Assembly: GCF_004364805.1 (NCBI RefSeq)
Contig: NZ_SOAP01000001.1
Location: 1,426,001 to 1,490,000, forward strand
Source: Pelagimonas phthalicica
GTDB taxonomy: Bacteria > Pseudomonadota > Alphaproteobacteria > Rhodobacterales > Rhodobacteraceae
DNA: 64,000 nt
Reading direction: 5' to 3'
Both the position numbers and the translations under genes were made by a program. Below, one piece after another: positions 24,745-33,090 of this stretch. How positions within the stretch are numbered: the first letter of the stretch is position 1; the number at the start of each line of letters is the position of its first letter. The notes beneath the pieces are model-generated. The model made no database searches and had not been told where the DNA came from. It saw only the letters and a program-made list of their open reading frames with translations.

Positions 24745-26271
24745 ATGAACGACGAAACCCGCCTTCTCGACCGGGAGGCACAACAAGACCGGTGCATTAT
24801 GGCGACCAAACTCAAAAACGCTGCTTTGGACACCCTCCCCGCGGGGGTCAAAGGCCTGCGCTATGACCGGAGCCAATTGCGCTCCGGCATTCTCCATATC
24901 GGTCTGGGCAATTTTCATCGCGCGCATCAGGCCTGGTATCTGCATCGGCTGTTCCAGCAGGGACAGGATCATGATTGGGCGATTATCGGCGCGGGTGTGC
25001 GCAGCTATGATGAGGTCCAGCGCCAAAAGATGGCCGAGCAGGACTATCTCAGCACATTGGTCGAGCTGGACCCATCCGGCACATCGGCGGAAATTGTCGG
25101 TTCGATGATCGATTACGTGCCGGTCACACCGGGCCATGCGGCTCTGATCGAACGTATGTCGCAGCCCGACATTCGGATCGTGTCGCTGACCGTGACCGAA
25201 GGCGGATATTACCTGTCGCCCTCAACCAAGGAATTCGACCCAACCCAGCCCGATATTCAACAGGATGTCGCCACGCCAGATGCGCCCACCACAGCCTTTG
25301 GAGCCATTCTCGCCGCGCTTAGAAACCGTCGTTCTGCAGGTACCGGCCCCTTTACGATTCAAAGCTGTGACAACCTGCCCGGCAATGGGGTGATCATGCG
25401 TCAGGTCGTGACCTCGCTTGCCCAACTTATGGACCCGGACTTTGCCGATTGGGTGCGGGATAATTGCAGCTTTCCCAATTCGATGGTCGATTGCATCGTG
25501 CCCGCCACCGGAGAACGAGAGCTGGCATTGGTGCGCAAATTTGGCCTGGACGATGCGGTGCCTGTCACGCACGAGAATTTCCGGCAATGGATCCTCGAAG
25601 ACAACTTTTGCGCGGGCCGCCCTGCGCTGGAAAAAGTCGGCGTCACCTTTACCGACAAGGTTCATGATTATGAGGCGATGAAGCTGCGTATTCTGAATGG
25701 CGGTCACCAGATCATTGCCGCCCCGGCAGAGATTCTTGGGCTCGAAACCATCGCTCAGTCCATGCAAAACCCGGCTATCCGCGCCCTGTTTCGCAAGGTT
25801 GTGTTGGAGGAAATCGCCCCACATGTGCAAGACGTTCCCGGCATGACGCCCAGCGCCTATGTTGATCTGGTCGACCGGCGGTTTTCCAACCCCGAGATCC
25901 TTGACACCGTCCGCCGCGTTGCCTTTGACGGGTCATCCCGCCACACCGGTGCGCTGTTGCCGGTCATCCGCGAAGCCATCGCGGCAGGAACCCCTATCAC
26001 AGGTCTGGCGCTGGTTCAGGCCCTTTGGGCGCGCATGTGTGCGGGCACCCGCGAAGACGGTTCAACCATCGCCCCCAATGACCCGGTTTGGGACAAGCTC
26101 CAACACAATGCCAGTTTGGCCAAACAGGACCCGCAAATGTGGTTGGGTATGGACGAGATCTATGGCGATATTGCCCATAACGTAGGTTTTGCAGCTACCT
26201 TTGACAGACATCTTCGATCCCTCTGGACCAAAGGAGTCGCCAAGACTCTCGAAAACTACCTCAATTCATAG
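24745..26271 (+). CDS. mtlK: Mannitol 2-dehydrogenase
   Basis: This 508-aa long-chain polyol dehydrogenase oxidises mannitol to fructose. The N-terminal GILHIGLGNFHRAHQAWYLH is the NAD-binding motif of the family, and VSLTVTEGGYYLS, SCDNLPGNG and KLRILNGGHQIIAAPAEIL carry catalytic residues (Lys, Asn, His). Starts are ambiguous: TTG 24715, ATG 24745 and ATG 24799 are in frame. 24745 has AGGGG about 12 bases upstream, whereas 24799 gives the more family-like length (490 aa). Fructokinase (mtlZ) and xylulokinase (xylB), present in the Rhodobacter operon, are missing here. Confidence 0.92.
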   Translation: MNDETRLLDREAQQDRCIMATKLKNAALDTLPAGVKGLRYDRSQLRSGILHIGLGNFHRAHQAWYLHRLFQQGQDHDWAIIGAGVRSYDEVQRQKMAEQDYLSTLVELDPSGTSAEIVGSMIDYVPVTPGHAALIERMSQPDIRIVSLTVTEGGYYLSPSTKEFDPTQPDIQQDVATPDAPTTAFGAILAALRNRRSAGTGPFTIQSCDNLPGNGVIMRQVVTSLAQLMDPDFADWVRDNCSFPNSMVDCIVPATGERELALVRKFGLDDAVPVTHENFRQWILEDNFCAGRPALEKVGVTFTDKVHDYEAMKLRILNGGHQIIAAPAEILGLETIAQSMQNPAIRALFRKVVLEEIAPHVQDVPGMTPSAYVDLVDRRFSNPEILDTVRRVAFDGSSRHTGALLPVIREAIAAGTPITGLALVQALWARMCAGTREDGSTIAPNDPVWDKLQHNASLAKQDPQMWLGMDEIYGDIAHNVGFAATFDRHLRSLWTKGVAKTLENYLNS

Positions 26272-27249
26272 AAGGGTGCGCCCTTCTGACGACCCGGCTT
26301 TGTGCAAGTTCCAGGTAAACCCTACCGCCTCCTCAGACACTTGCCAAAGCCGGGTCATAACCGGTTTGTCATATGCATGCGCGTTGAGCACGCCTTTGCC
26401 GACAGGCCCAACGAATTGCATCCGCCCCGTAGGGCCATAGAGGGCGCGTTGTGCCAGCCCGTCTTCGGTTGCACACATCACCTCTGGATAGGCCCCTTTT
26501 TCAGCACTCTGCACCATTGGTGACAGGGACATGAGTTTGAACAAAATACGGGTCAAAAAGCCGCCGCTTGTTGTAATCAATGAGGTCGCGGACGAGCCGG
26601 GATGGCAGACAAAGACCCCCACCGCCTTGCCAGCCGCTTTGACGCGATCCTGCAACTCGTAGGCAAACATCATTTGCGCCAGCTTGGACTGGCTATAGAC
26701 CGGGTTGGCGCTGTAATTCTTGTCCCAGTTCATGTCTTCGAACTGAATGGTTTTGATCCCCATATTGTAACCAAGACTGGCGACAACCACGATCCGCCCT
26801 TTGGACATCTCAAAACGGTCAAACAGCATCCCGCAAAGCAGGAAATGGCCGTAATGATTGGTGCCAAGCTGACTTTCAAACCCGTCCACGGTGAGTTTCT
26901 GCACGGGCACCTGGGCGATGGCCGCGTTGCAGATTAACGCAGTGATCTGCGGGACTGTTTCCAGCACGTGCTGAGCCGCCCTGCGCACGCTGGCAAGATC
27001 GGAAAGATCCATACGCACAAAGCTGACCTTCGCCTCTTGTCCAAACTCATCCTTCAAACTTTGAATGGCGGCTTCGGACTTGTCCACACTGCGGTTCAGC
27101 ATGACCACTTGCGCCCCTTTGGCCAAAAGGATCCGAGCTGCCTGAAACCCGGTTCCGGCATTGGCGCCGGTGATCAGATAGGTTTTCCCATTCTGCGGGC
27201 CAAGCCGCTCAGGCGTCCAGCCTTTGGGTCCGAAAGTTGTATCTGGCAT
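26266..27249 (-). CDS. Short-chain dehydrogenase (retinol dehydrogenase-like)
   Basis: This 327-aa SDR has cofactor motif TYLITGANAGTGFQAARILL, NAAIAQVPV in the NNAG position and catalytic YSQSKLAQMM. The long C-terminal extension, with LVTRILFKL-type hydrophobic parts, resembles the protochlorophyllide/retinol dehydrogenase branch. Its substrate is unknown. The gene ends inside the last codons of convergent mtlK; a 7-bp palindrome (AGAAGGG-TGCG-CCCTTCT, 26270-26287) at the junction may act as a weak bidirectional stop. It is divergent from an AraC regulator that probably controls it. Confidence 0.85.
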   Translation of the reverse strand: MPDTTFGPKGWTPERLGPQNGKTYLITGANAGTGFQAARILLAKGAQVVMLNRSVDKSEAAIQSLKDEFGQEAKVSFVRMDLSDLASVRRAAQHVLETVPQITALICNAAIAQVPVQKLTVDGFESQLGTNHYGHFLLCGMLFDRFEMSKGRIVVVASLGYNMGIKTIQFEDMNWDKNYSANPVYSQSKLAQMMFAYELQDRVKAAGKAVGVFVCHPGSSATSLITTSGGFLTRILFKLMSLSPMVQSAEKGAYPEVMCATEDGLAQRALYGPTGRMQFVGPVGKGVLNAHAYDKPVMTRLWQVSEEAVGFTWNLHKAGSSEGRTLL

Positions 27250-27292
27250 CGCTTCGTCCTTGCTTCACTGCCTGCGAGACAGCGCTGTTGAG

Positions 27293-27366
27293 TTTCGCAT
27301 CTTGCCCATGCAAATAACTCTCAGAAACAGACGAAATAAGGCTGATTTCTCGCATATACTTGCCCA
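27293..27366. promoter_or_regulatory. Direct-repeat operator candidates between SDR and AraC genes
   Basis: The 167-bp divergent region contains TTTCGCATCTTGCCCA (27293-27308) and TCTCGCATATACTTGCCCA (27348-27366). They share TCGCAT and TTGCCCA blocks in the same orientation, with a centre spacing of about 56 bp. Direct half-sites are the usual AraC arrangement. Confidence 0.4.
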
Positions 27367-27416
27367 ATTATATCAAACGACTTGCAACAAGAAGAATCTC
27401 GGCCTCTATTCCAAGC

Positions 27417-28325
27417 ATGAGCAAGGAAGACATCAAACAGCTTATCGCCCAAAGGGCCGTCCAGGAGGGGCTGACCGAGACCGGGATATCGGGGGTGCAG
27501 CTGTTTCGTGCGACACAGGCCATCCCGTGCGTACCCGTCGTCTATGACCCCTGTATCGTGGCCATTGTCAGCGGAACAAAAGAGGCGGTCTTTGACGGGC
27601 AAAGGCATGTATACGGTGACGGTCAATATCTCTGTTGTCCGGTCTCGATGCCGATCAAGGCCGGAACGCCAGAGGCGTCTTTGGCGACCCCCCTATTTGG
27701 CGTTTTGATTTCACTCGATCAACGCATCATGGCCGAACTGATCCTGGAGATGGACAATTCCGGTGCGCACTCCGCAGCCAGTCACCGCATCCCCCCAAAC
27801 CAAAGCATTGGCCTTGCGCGCTGGGATAACTCCTTTACCGAGGCGTTATTGCGCGTGTTGCAACTTGGGGACAGCAAGACCGATACGGCCATTTTGGGCG
27901 CGTCGCGGCTTCGCGAGTTACATTATGCGATCCTCAAGGGTGAAGCTGGCGAGTTTGCCCGGCAATCCTTTGGCCCTGGCAACGCAATTGCCCGCTCTAT
28001 CGCCCATGTTTCTTCCAATCTGGGTACGGCCATTTCCATTGAAGATATGGCAGATCGGGCTGGCATGAGCCGCGCCGTTTTCCACCGTAAATTCAAACAA
28101 ATGACCACCTTGTCACCCATTCAATTTGTGAAAGCGATGAGATTGAATAATGCCGCCATGATGGTTGCCGGGGGAACCAGCATCAATGAAGCCGCATTCG
28201 AGGTCGGCTATGTCAGCCTCTCGCAGTTCAGCCGTGAGTTCAAACGCATGTATGGCCAATCCCCTCGGCAATGGGCAGAGACTCAAAAGTCCGCCACGGG
28301 CCTTCGCCTTCAGCGCGAAATCTAA
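27417..28325 (+). CDS. AraC-family transcriptional regulator
   Basis: This 302-aa regulator has an N-terminal AraC_N (cupin-type) domain (VYDPCIVAIVSGTKEAVFDG; YLCCPVSMPI). The C-terminal double HTH contains ISIEDMADRAGMSRAVFHRK and INEAAFEVGYVSLSQFSREF, ending FKRMYGQSPRQW. Members of this branch usually sit beside a dehydrogenase or reductase gene they regulate, matching the divergent SDR. The ATG at 27417 (MSKEDIKQL) replaces a TTG at 27360 that lies inside the operator region. Confidence 0.87.
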   Translation: MSKEDIKQLIAQRAVQEGLTETGISGVQLFRATQAIPCVPVVYDPCIVAIVSGTKEAVFDGQRHVYGDGQYLCCPVSMPIKAGTPEASLATPLFGVLISLDQRIMAELILEMDNSGAHSAASHRIPPNQSIGLARWDNSFTEALLRVLQLGDSKTDTAILGASRLRELHYAILKGEAGEFARQSFGPGNAIARSIAHVSSNLGTAISIEDMADRAGMSRAVFHRKFKQMTTLSPIQFVKAMRLNNAAMMVAGGTSINEAAFEVGYVSLSQFSREFKRMYGQSPRQWAETQKSATGLRLQREI

Positions 28326-28651
28326 GGGGATGCCAAAGCCGGGCATGCGTCAAAGGTCGGGATTGACGGATTTTGACACGGCTCTCTGATTCGGGTCGAA
28401 TTTTGCTTTTTAAATCAGTCACGCGGATCATTTCCGGGCCCCGAGAACAGCGATTTTCAGCCTTTGACCGCGTGAAATATCCGCTCAAATACACGTATTT
28501 CTTGCACCCAACTTGATCAAATTTCCAATGCAACCTCAGTGGGTTGCCTAAATTTTAATCATTTCTTCGCGCCGCGCCGGAAATTTCGAAAGGTAAACGG
28601 TTTCTAAATATATCTGCTTGCACTCAAAAATTCTTGTGCGAACGTAATATT
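28326..28651 (+). other. Promoter-bearing gap upstream of the ATP-grasp gene
   Basis: No gene is seen in this 326-bp gap. A promoter-like TTGACC (28464-28469) with a 17-nt spacer and AAATAC is visible; its -10 lies in a short palindrome AAATAC-AC-GTATTT (28487-28500). The last 60 bases before the ATG are AT-rich and no ribosome-binding site stands out, so the start of the downstream gene rests on family similarity. Confidence 0.35.
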
Positions 28652-30082
28652 ATGACGAATACCAGCCTGCATTTTGATGAAATGTTGCTCGAAACGGACG
28701 AGCCGCGAAATCCATACCAAACCTACTTTGAGTGGTTTAGAAGCGAAGACGTGAAGGCGCTCAGGCGCAAATCCGCAGAAGCCGAAAATTTCTTTCGCCG
28801 CATTGGCATCACCTTCAACGTTTATGGACAAGAAGAAGCGGATGAACGGCTGATCCCGTTCGACATTGTCCCGCGCATCATTGCCGCCAAAGAATGGCGC
28901 ACCCTGGAAAGGGGCATTGAACAGCGCGTTCGGGCGATCAATGCGTTTCTTCATGACATCTACCACCGTCAGGAAATCCTGAGAGCGGGGCGTATCCCCA
29001 GGGAAATCATTGCGGGTAACGAAGCCTTTCTGCCGGAAATGATCGGGGTCAAACCGCCCGGCGGCGTTTACACCCATATCGTCGGTACCGATCTGGTGCG
29101 CACCGGCGAGGATGAATTCTATGTTCTCGAAGACAATGCCCGCACCCCATCTGGTGTGAGCTACATGCTCGAAAACCGCGAAACCATGTTGCAGATGTTT
29201 CCCGAGTTGTTCAGCCAGTTAAAGGTGCGTCCGGTCTCGGCTTATCCCCAGCTTTTGCGCCGCTCATTGGCCGATAGCTGCCCGGCGAACTCTCCGAACG
29301 CCAAACCTGTTGTGGCTGTCCTGACGCCGGGGACCCATAATTCGGCCTATTTCGAACATGCCTTCCTGGCGGATCAAATGGGCGTTGAACTGGTGGAATC
29401 CACCGATCTGCGTGTCGAAGACGGCTATGTCTCCATGCGCACGACGCAAGGGTATCAACCCATTGATGTGCTCTATCGTCGGGTGGATGATGATTACCTT
29501 GATCCGCTGACATTCAATCCCAATAGTCTGCTTGGCGTTCCTGGGATTATGGATGTCTATCGGGCGGGCAATATCACTATTGCAAACGCGCCTGGCACAG
29601 GTATCGCCGATGACAAGGCGCTTTATTCCTATATGCCTGATATTGTTGAGTTCTACACAGGCGAACGGGCAATTCTAAAGAACGTGCCAACCTGGCGCTG
29701 CTCGGAACCAGACAGCCTGAAATATGTGCTCGACAACCTGGCCGATCTTGTCGTGAAAGAAGTGCACGGATCAGGCGGCTATGGGATGCTGGTTGGGCCC
29801 GCGGCCTCGAAAAAGGAAATTGCCGCCTTTGAAAAGAAACTGCGCGCGCGCCCGGCGAACTATATCGCCCAGCCGACGCTTTCCCTGTCGACCGTCCCCA
29901 TTCTGACCAAGGCGGGGCTGGCCCCCAGACATGTCGATCTGCGGCCCTTTGTTCTCGTCTCTCCCAATCGGGTCGACATCACCCCTGGCGGGTTGACCAG
30001 GGTCGCTCTGAAAAAGGGCTCCCTCGTGGTGAATTCGTCTCAGGGCGGCGGCACCAAAGACACTTGGGTATTGGGAGACTAA
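28652..30082 (+). CDS. Circularly permuted ATP-grasp protein
   Basis: This 476-aa protein belongs to the circularly permuted ATP-grasp group (formerly DUF404/DUF407). Segments seen are ERLIPFDIVPRIIAAKEWRT and INAFLHDIYH near the N terminus. VLEDNARTPSGVSYMLENR, KEVHGSGGYGMLVGP (nucleotide loop) and VDLRPFVLVS follow. The family is predicted to join a carboxylate to an amine using ATP, in peptide or amide synthesis. It starts a four-gene unit with alpha-E, transglutaminase-like and Anbu genes, with 3 nt to the next gene. Confidence 0.9.
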   Translation: MTNTSLHFDEMLLETDEPRNPYQTYFEWFRSEDVKALRRKSAEAENFFRRIGITFNVYGQEEADERLIPFDIVPRIIAAKEWRTLERGIEQRVRAINAFLHDIYHRQEILRAGRIPREIIAGNEAFLPEMIGVKPPGGVYTHIVGTDLVRTGEDEFYVLEDNARTPSGVSYMLENRETMLQMFPELFSQLKVRPVSAYPQLLRRSLADSCPANSPNAKPVVAVLTPGTHNSAYFEHAFLADQMGVELVESTDLRVEDGYVSMRTTQGYQPIDVLYRRVDDDYLDPLTFNPNSLLGVPGIMDVYRAGNITIANAPGTGIADDKALYSYMPDIVEFYTGERAILKNVPTWRCSEPDSLKYVLDNLADLVVKEVHGSGGYGMLVGPAASKKEIAAFEKKLRARPANYIAQPTLSLSTVPILTKAGLAPRHVDLRPFVLVSPNRVDITPGGLTRVALKKGSLVVNSSQGGGTKDTWVLGD

Positions 30083-30085
30083 AAC

Positions 30086-31030
30086 ATGATGCTGGGCAAA
30101 ACTGCTGGCGGCCTGTTCTGGATGTTCCGCTATCTTGAACGCGCCGAAAACACCGCTCGTCTTCTGGAGGCCGGTTGGCACATTGCGCTGACCCGCTCGG
30201 AAGGGGATTCAAACGAGTGGCAGTCAATCATCACTACGGCCGGGATGAATGACGCCTATCTTGAGAAATATGACAGCTATGACGCTGCGCAGGTGATCAA
30301 CTTCATGCTGCGGGACAAGGATAACCCATCCTCTGTCATGACCGCGATCACGGCGGCCCGGAATAACGGGCGATTGGTACGCACCGCGCTTAGCTCCGAA
30401 GTTTGGGAAGCCACCAATGAATGTTGGATGGTTCTCAAGGATCTGCTGTCGCGCCCGGTGACCGAACGCGCGATGCATGACATTCTCACCCAGATCCGGT
30501 TTCGCACATCGGTGGTTCGCGGAGCCTTGCACGGCACCATGTTGCGCAACGACATCTTTGCCTTTGCCCGCCTCGGCACCTTTATCGAACGGGCAGACAA
30601 TACGGCACGCATTATGGATGTAAAATATTACGTCCTGCTGCCCTCAGCGGCGTTTGTCGGGTCTTCGATCGACAATGCGCAATGGGAGGTCATCCTGCGC
30701 TCAGTCTCTGCCGAGCGCAGCTATCGTTGGCTTTCGGGCGGGGAAAGCGGGCCGGCCTCTATCGCGAACTTCTTGATTTTGGACAGCCGAATGCCCAGAT
30801 CCCTGGCATTCTGCGCCAAGAAGATCGGCGAAAACCTGGGGCATCTTGAAAAGGAATATGCCTCGCGGCAGGAAAGCAATGTTCAGGTCGATGCCTTGTG
30901 TCATCGGATCAATTCGCAGACCGTCGATACGATCTTTGAGGACGGGCTACACGAATTTCTGAGCAGCTTTATCGCCGATAATGCCAAACTGGCCGGGCAT
31001 ATCGAGGAGGATTTCCGCTTTTATGGCTGA
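30086..31030 (+). CDS. Alpha-E domain protein
   Basis: This 314-aa all-helical protein has a duplicated FRYLERAENTARLLEAG / LGTFIERADNTARIMDVKYY motif, the hallmark of the alpha-E family always found with the ATP-grasp partner. Its biochemical role is not established; a scaffold or second component of the ligase is the usual prediction. It overlaps the transglutaminase-like gene by 8 nt. Confidence 0.9.
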   Translation: MMLGKTAGGLFWMFRYLERAENTARLLEAGWHIALTRSEGDSNEWQSIITTAGMNDAYLEKYDSYDAAQVINFMLRDKDNPSSVMTAITAARNNGRLVRTALSSEVWEATNECWMVLKDLLSRPVTERAMHDILTQIRFRTSVVRGALHGTMLRNDIFAFARLGTFIERADNTARIMDVKYYVLLPSAAFVGSSIDNAQWEVILRSVSAERSYRWLSGGESGPASIANFLILDSRMPRSLAFCAKKIGENLGHLEKEYASRQESNVQVDALCHRINSQTVDTIFEDGLHEFLSSFIADNAKLAGHIEEDFRFYG

Positions 31031-31841
31031 GACAAGACGACTAACGGTCCGGCATGTCACGACCTATTCTTATGACGTGCCTGTCCATTACGCATTGCAA
31101 CAACTTCGTTTGACACCGAAAGACGGCAAAGGCCAAACCGTTCTGGAATGGACCACCTCGGTGACGGGTGGGGCCAGGCAAGTTGAATTTGACGATCAAT
31201 TCCAGAACCGCACGCAGCTGGTCAAAGTGGACAATGCTGCAACGTCGGTCGAGATCTTGAATGAGGGCGTTGTCGAGGTCGATGATTTGGCCGGTGTGAC
31301 GGGCCCGCATCGCGGCTATGCGCCGCTTTGGCTTTTCCAACAACCCACCGAGCAAACCAAACCGGGCGCGACGATCCGGCCTTTGGTCAGCGAGATGCAG
31401 AAACTGCGCAAGGACATGGATGATGTGGCCTTGATGCACGCGGTGTCTTCTGAGGTTTCAAAGGCGGTCGCCTATCAAATCGGCGTCACTGACAGCACAA
31501 CCAGCGCCGAGCAATCCATGGCCTCGGGTCAAGGTGTCTGTCAGGATCACGCGCATATCATGATTGCCGTTGCGCGCGCCTTGGGTTTTCCGGCGCGGTA
31601 TGTCTCTGGCTATCTTCTGATGGATGATCGTGTGGATCAGGACGCAACACATGCCTGGTGCGAAGTCCATGTCAGCGGCCTTGGGTGGGTTGGGTTTGAT
31701 GTCTCAAACGGTATCTCCCCCGACTCACGCTACATCACCCTTGCCACAGGCCGCGATTATCGCGATGCCGCACCAATTCTGGGTATTCGGCAGGGCGCGG
31801 GCCAAGAAGCGCTTGAAGTTGCCTTGCAAGTACAGCAGTAG
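31023..31841 (+). CDS. Transglutaminase-like (papain-fold) protein
   Basis: This 272-aa protein has an N-terminal bacterial transglutaminase-associated beta domain (RLTVRHVTTYSYDVPVHYAL). The papain-fold core follows: Cys in GQGVCQDHAHIMIAVARALG, His in DATHAWCEVHVSGLGW and Asp in VGFDVSNG, a complete catalytic triad. No signal peptide is visible, so it is likely cytosolic. The ATG at 31023 lies within the end of the alpha-E gene and gives the family N terminus. It may cleave or transfer peptide bonds made by the ATP-grasp partner. Confidence 0.9.
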   Translation: MAETRRLTVRHVTTYSYDVPVHYALQQLRLTPKDGKGQTVLEWTTSVTGGARQVEFDDQFQNRTQLVKVDNAATSVEILNEGVVEVDDLAGVTGPHRGYAPLWLFQQPTEQTKPGATIRPLVSEMQKLRKDMDDVALMHAVSSEVSKAVAYQIGVTDSTTSAEQSMASGQGVCQDHAHIMIAVARALGFPARYVSGYLLMDDRVDQDATHAWCEVHVSGLGWVGFDVSNGISPDSRYITLATGRDYRDAAPILGIRQGAGQEALEVALQVQQ

Positions 31842-31877
31842 CCTAAATAATGAGCGTGAACTTAATTTGAGGGCACA

Positions 31878-32624
31878 ATGACCTACTGCGTTGGGCTTAT
31901 GTTGAAACATGGCATGGTCTTCATGTCGGATACCCGGACCAATGCGGGCGTCGACAATATTTCAACCTTTCGCAAGATGTTTTCCTGGGACGTGCCCGGC
32001 GATCGGTCGATTACGATCATGACCGCTGGCAACCTCGCCACGACCCAAGCCGTGATCAGCCTTCTTGAAGAGCGGGTAAAGGCCGCGCAGGATCGCAACC
32101 CAAGCATCTTGCAGGCCGAAAGCATGTTTCAGGTGGCGGTCCTTGTGGGCGACACGCTCAAGGAGGTGATCGCAGATCATGCCGAGGCCGGGCAAAAGGC
32201 CGATAGCGGCTTCAACGCCACAATCCTGGTTGGCGGGCAGATCAAGGGCGGGGATCACCGGCTTTTCATGATCTATCCCGAGGGCAACTTTATCGAAGCC
32301 AGCGCCGACACACCGTTTTTCCAAATTGGCGAAACCAAATACGGCCGCCCGATCCTGGTGCGCGCCTTTGATGCCGAGATGTCCTTTGACGACGCGGTGA
32401 AATTGCTGCTCGTGTCGTTTGACTCGACGATCAAGGCCAATCTGGGCGTGGATTTGCCGTTGGATGTGCGCGTTTACAAGGCGGATTCCCTAAGCTGCGA
32501 TCATGAATTCCGTATCGAGGCAAATGACCCCTATTATGCGGCCATCTCGGACGGTTGGGGCGGTGCCTTGCGCGAAGCCTTTGGCAGGCTGCCCGATTTT
32601 GACCTGACGAAATTCAGCGACTAA
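31878..32624 (+). CDS. Anbu proteasome-type peptidase
   Basis: This 248-aa Ntn-hydrolase-fold protein starts MTYCVGLMLKHGMVFMSDTR. After Met removal, Thr1 is the nucleophile, Asp17 (SDTRTNAG) and Lys32 (FRKMF) are the partner residues, as in proteasome beta subunits and HslV. Length and the ISDGWGGALREAF tail fit Anbu (ancestral beta subunit), which assembles into open helical rings rather than closed barrels. It ends the ATP-grasp/alpha-E/transglutaminase unit, 36 nt downstream. Confidence 0.92.
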   Translation: MTYCVGLMLKHGMVFMSDTRTNAGVDNISTFRKMFSWDVPGDRSITIMTAGNLATTQAVISLLEERVKAAQDRNPSILQAESMFQVAVLVGDTLKEVIADHAEAGQKADSGFNATILVGGQIKGGDHRLFMIYPEGNFIEASADTPFFQIGETKYGRPILVRAFDAEMSFDDAVKLLLVSFDSTIKANLGVDLPLDVRVYKADSLSCDHEFRIEANDPYYAAISDGWGGALREAFGRLPDFDLTKFSD

Positions 32625-32889
32625 GCTCCGCTGATCGACGCGGCACATAGCGCAAAATCGCGATCTTTTCTTGATCTCGCATCGGGATTCGCCCCCGGTC
32701 TTTTGCACCCGGAAAGCATCTCAGCACCGGGTTAATCCGGCAGTTCGCCAGCCAAACAGGCCGAACCCAAGACCAGAAAACGTGCACACGCCGCGAATCC
32801 TGCCCGTTTTTTGTTCATTTTCCGCCCCCAGATAAAAACCACACGCCGCAAACTTGCTCATCGCAACCGCTCTGCGCTGTGCTGAGCCT
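32625..32889 (+). other. Non-coding gap before the guanidine riboswitch
   Basis: These 265 bases contain no credible reading frame. There is a GATC...CTTTTCTTGATC segment after the Anbu stop that is not a clear terminator, and an AT-richer patch (cctgcccgttttttgttcat, about 32801-32820) where the riboswitch transcript probably begins. No firm -35/-10 pair could be assigned. Confidence 0.35.
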
Positions 32890-32995
32890 GCAGGGTGCTT
32901 AGGGTTCCGCTGATATCATCAGGTCAGGTCCGAGAAGCGCCACCTTTCCGGCAAATTCCGGAAAGGCACACGGCGGGCCAAAATCCCGGGAGGTT
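32890..32995 (+). promoter_or_regulatory. Guanidine-I (ykkC) riboswitch
   Basis: Conserved ykkC blocks occur in order: TTAGGGTTCCGC (32899-32910), GGTCCGAGAAGC (32927-32938), a perfect 9-bp hairpin CCTTTCCGG/CCGGAAAGG (about 32943-32966), ACACGG (32968-32973) and AAAATCCCGGGAGG (32980-32993). Ligand binding switches on guanidine export or degradation genes. It lies about 95 nt before the start of a nitrate/taurine-type ABC importer and ureohydrolase operon. No terminator hairpin with a T-run follows. A CCGAAA/TTTCGG-type pairing between about 33051 and 33066 may control translation instead. Confidence 0.88.
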
Positions 32996-33090
32996 ACTGC
33001 GCTGGTTTTGTCCGCGCCCTGATCTCATTGTTCCGCCAGCGGGCCGAAAACCAACCACGATTTCGGCGGGACGTGACAACGGGGACTTAC

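Noticed and set aside
26270-26287. Rho-independent terminator between mtlK and the SDR gene
   Set aside because: The 7-bp palindrome is perfect but lies inside SDR codons and lacks a T-run on either strand; mentioned only as a possible weak stop.
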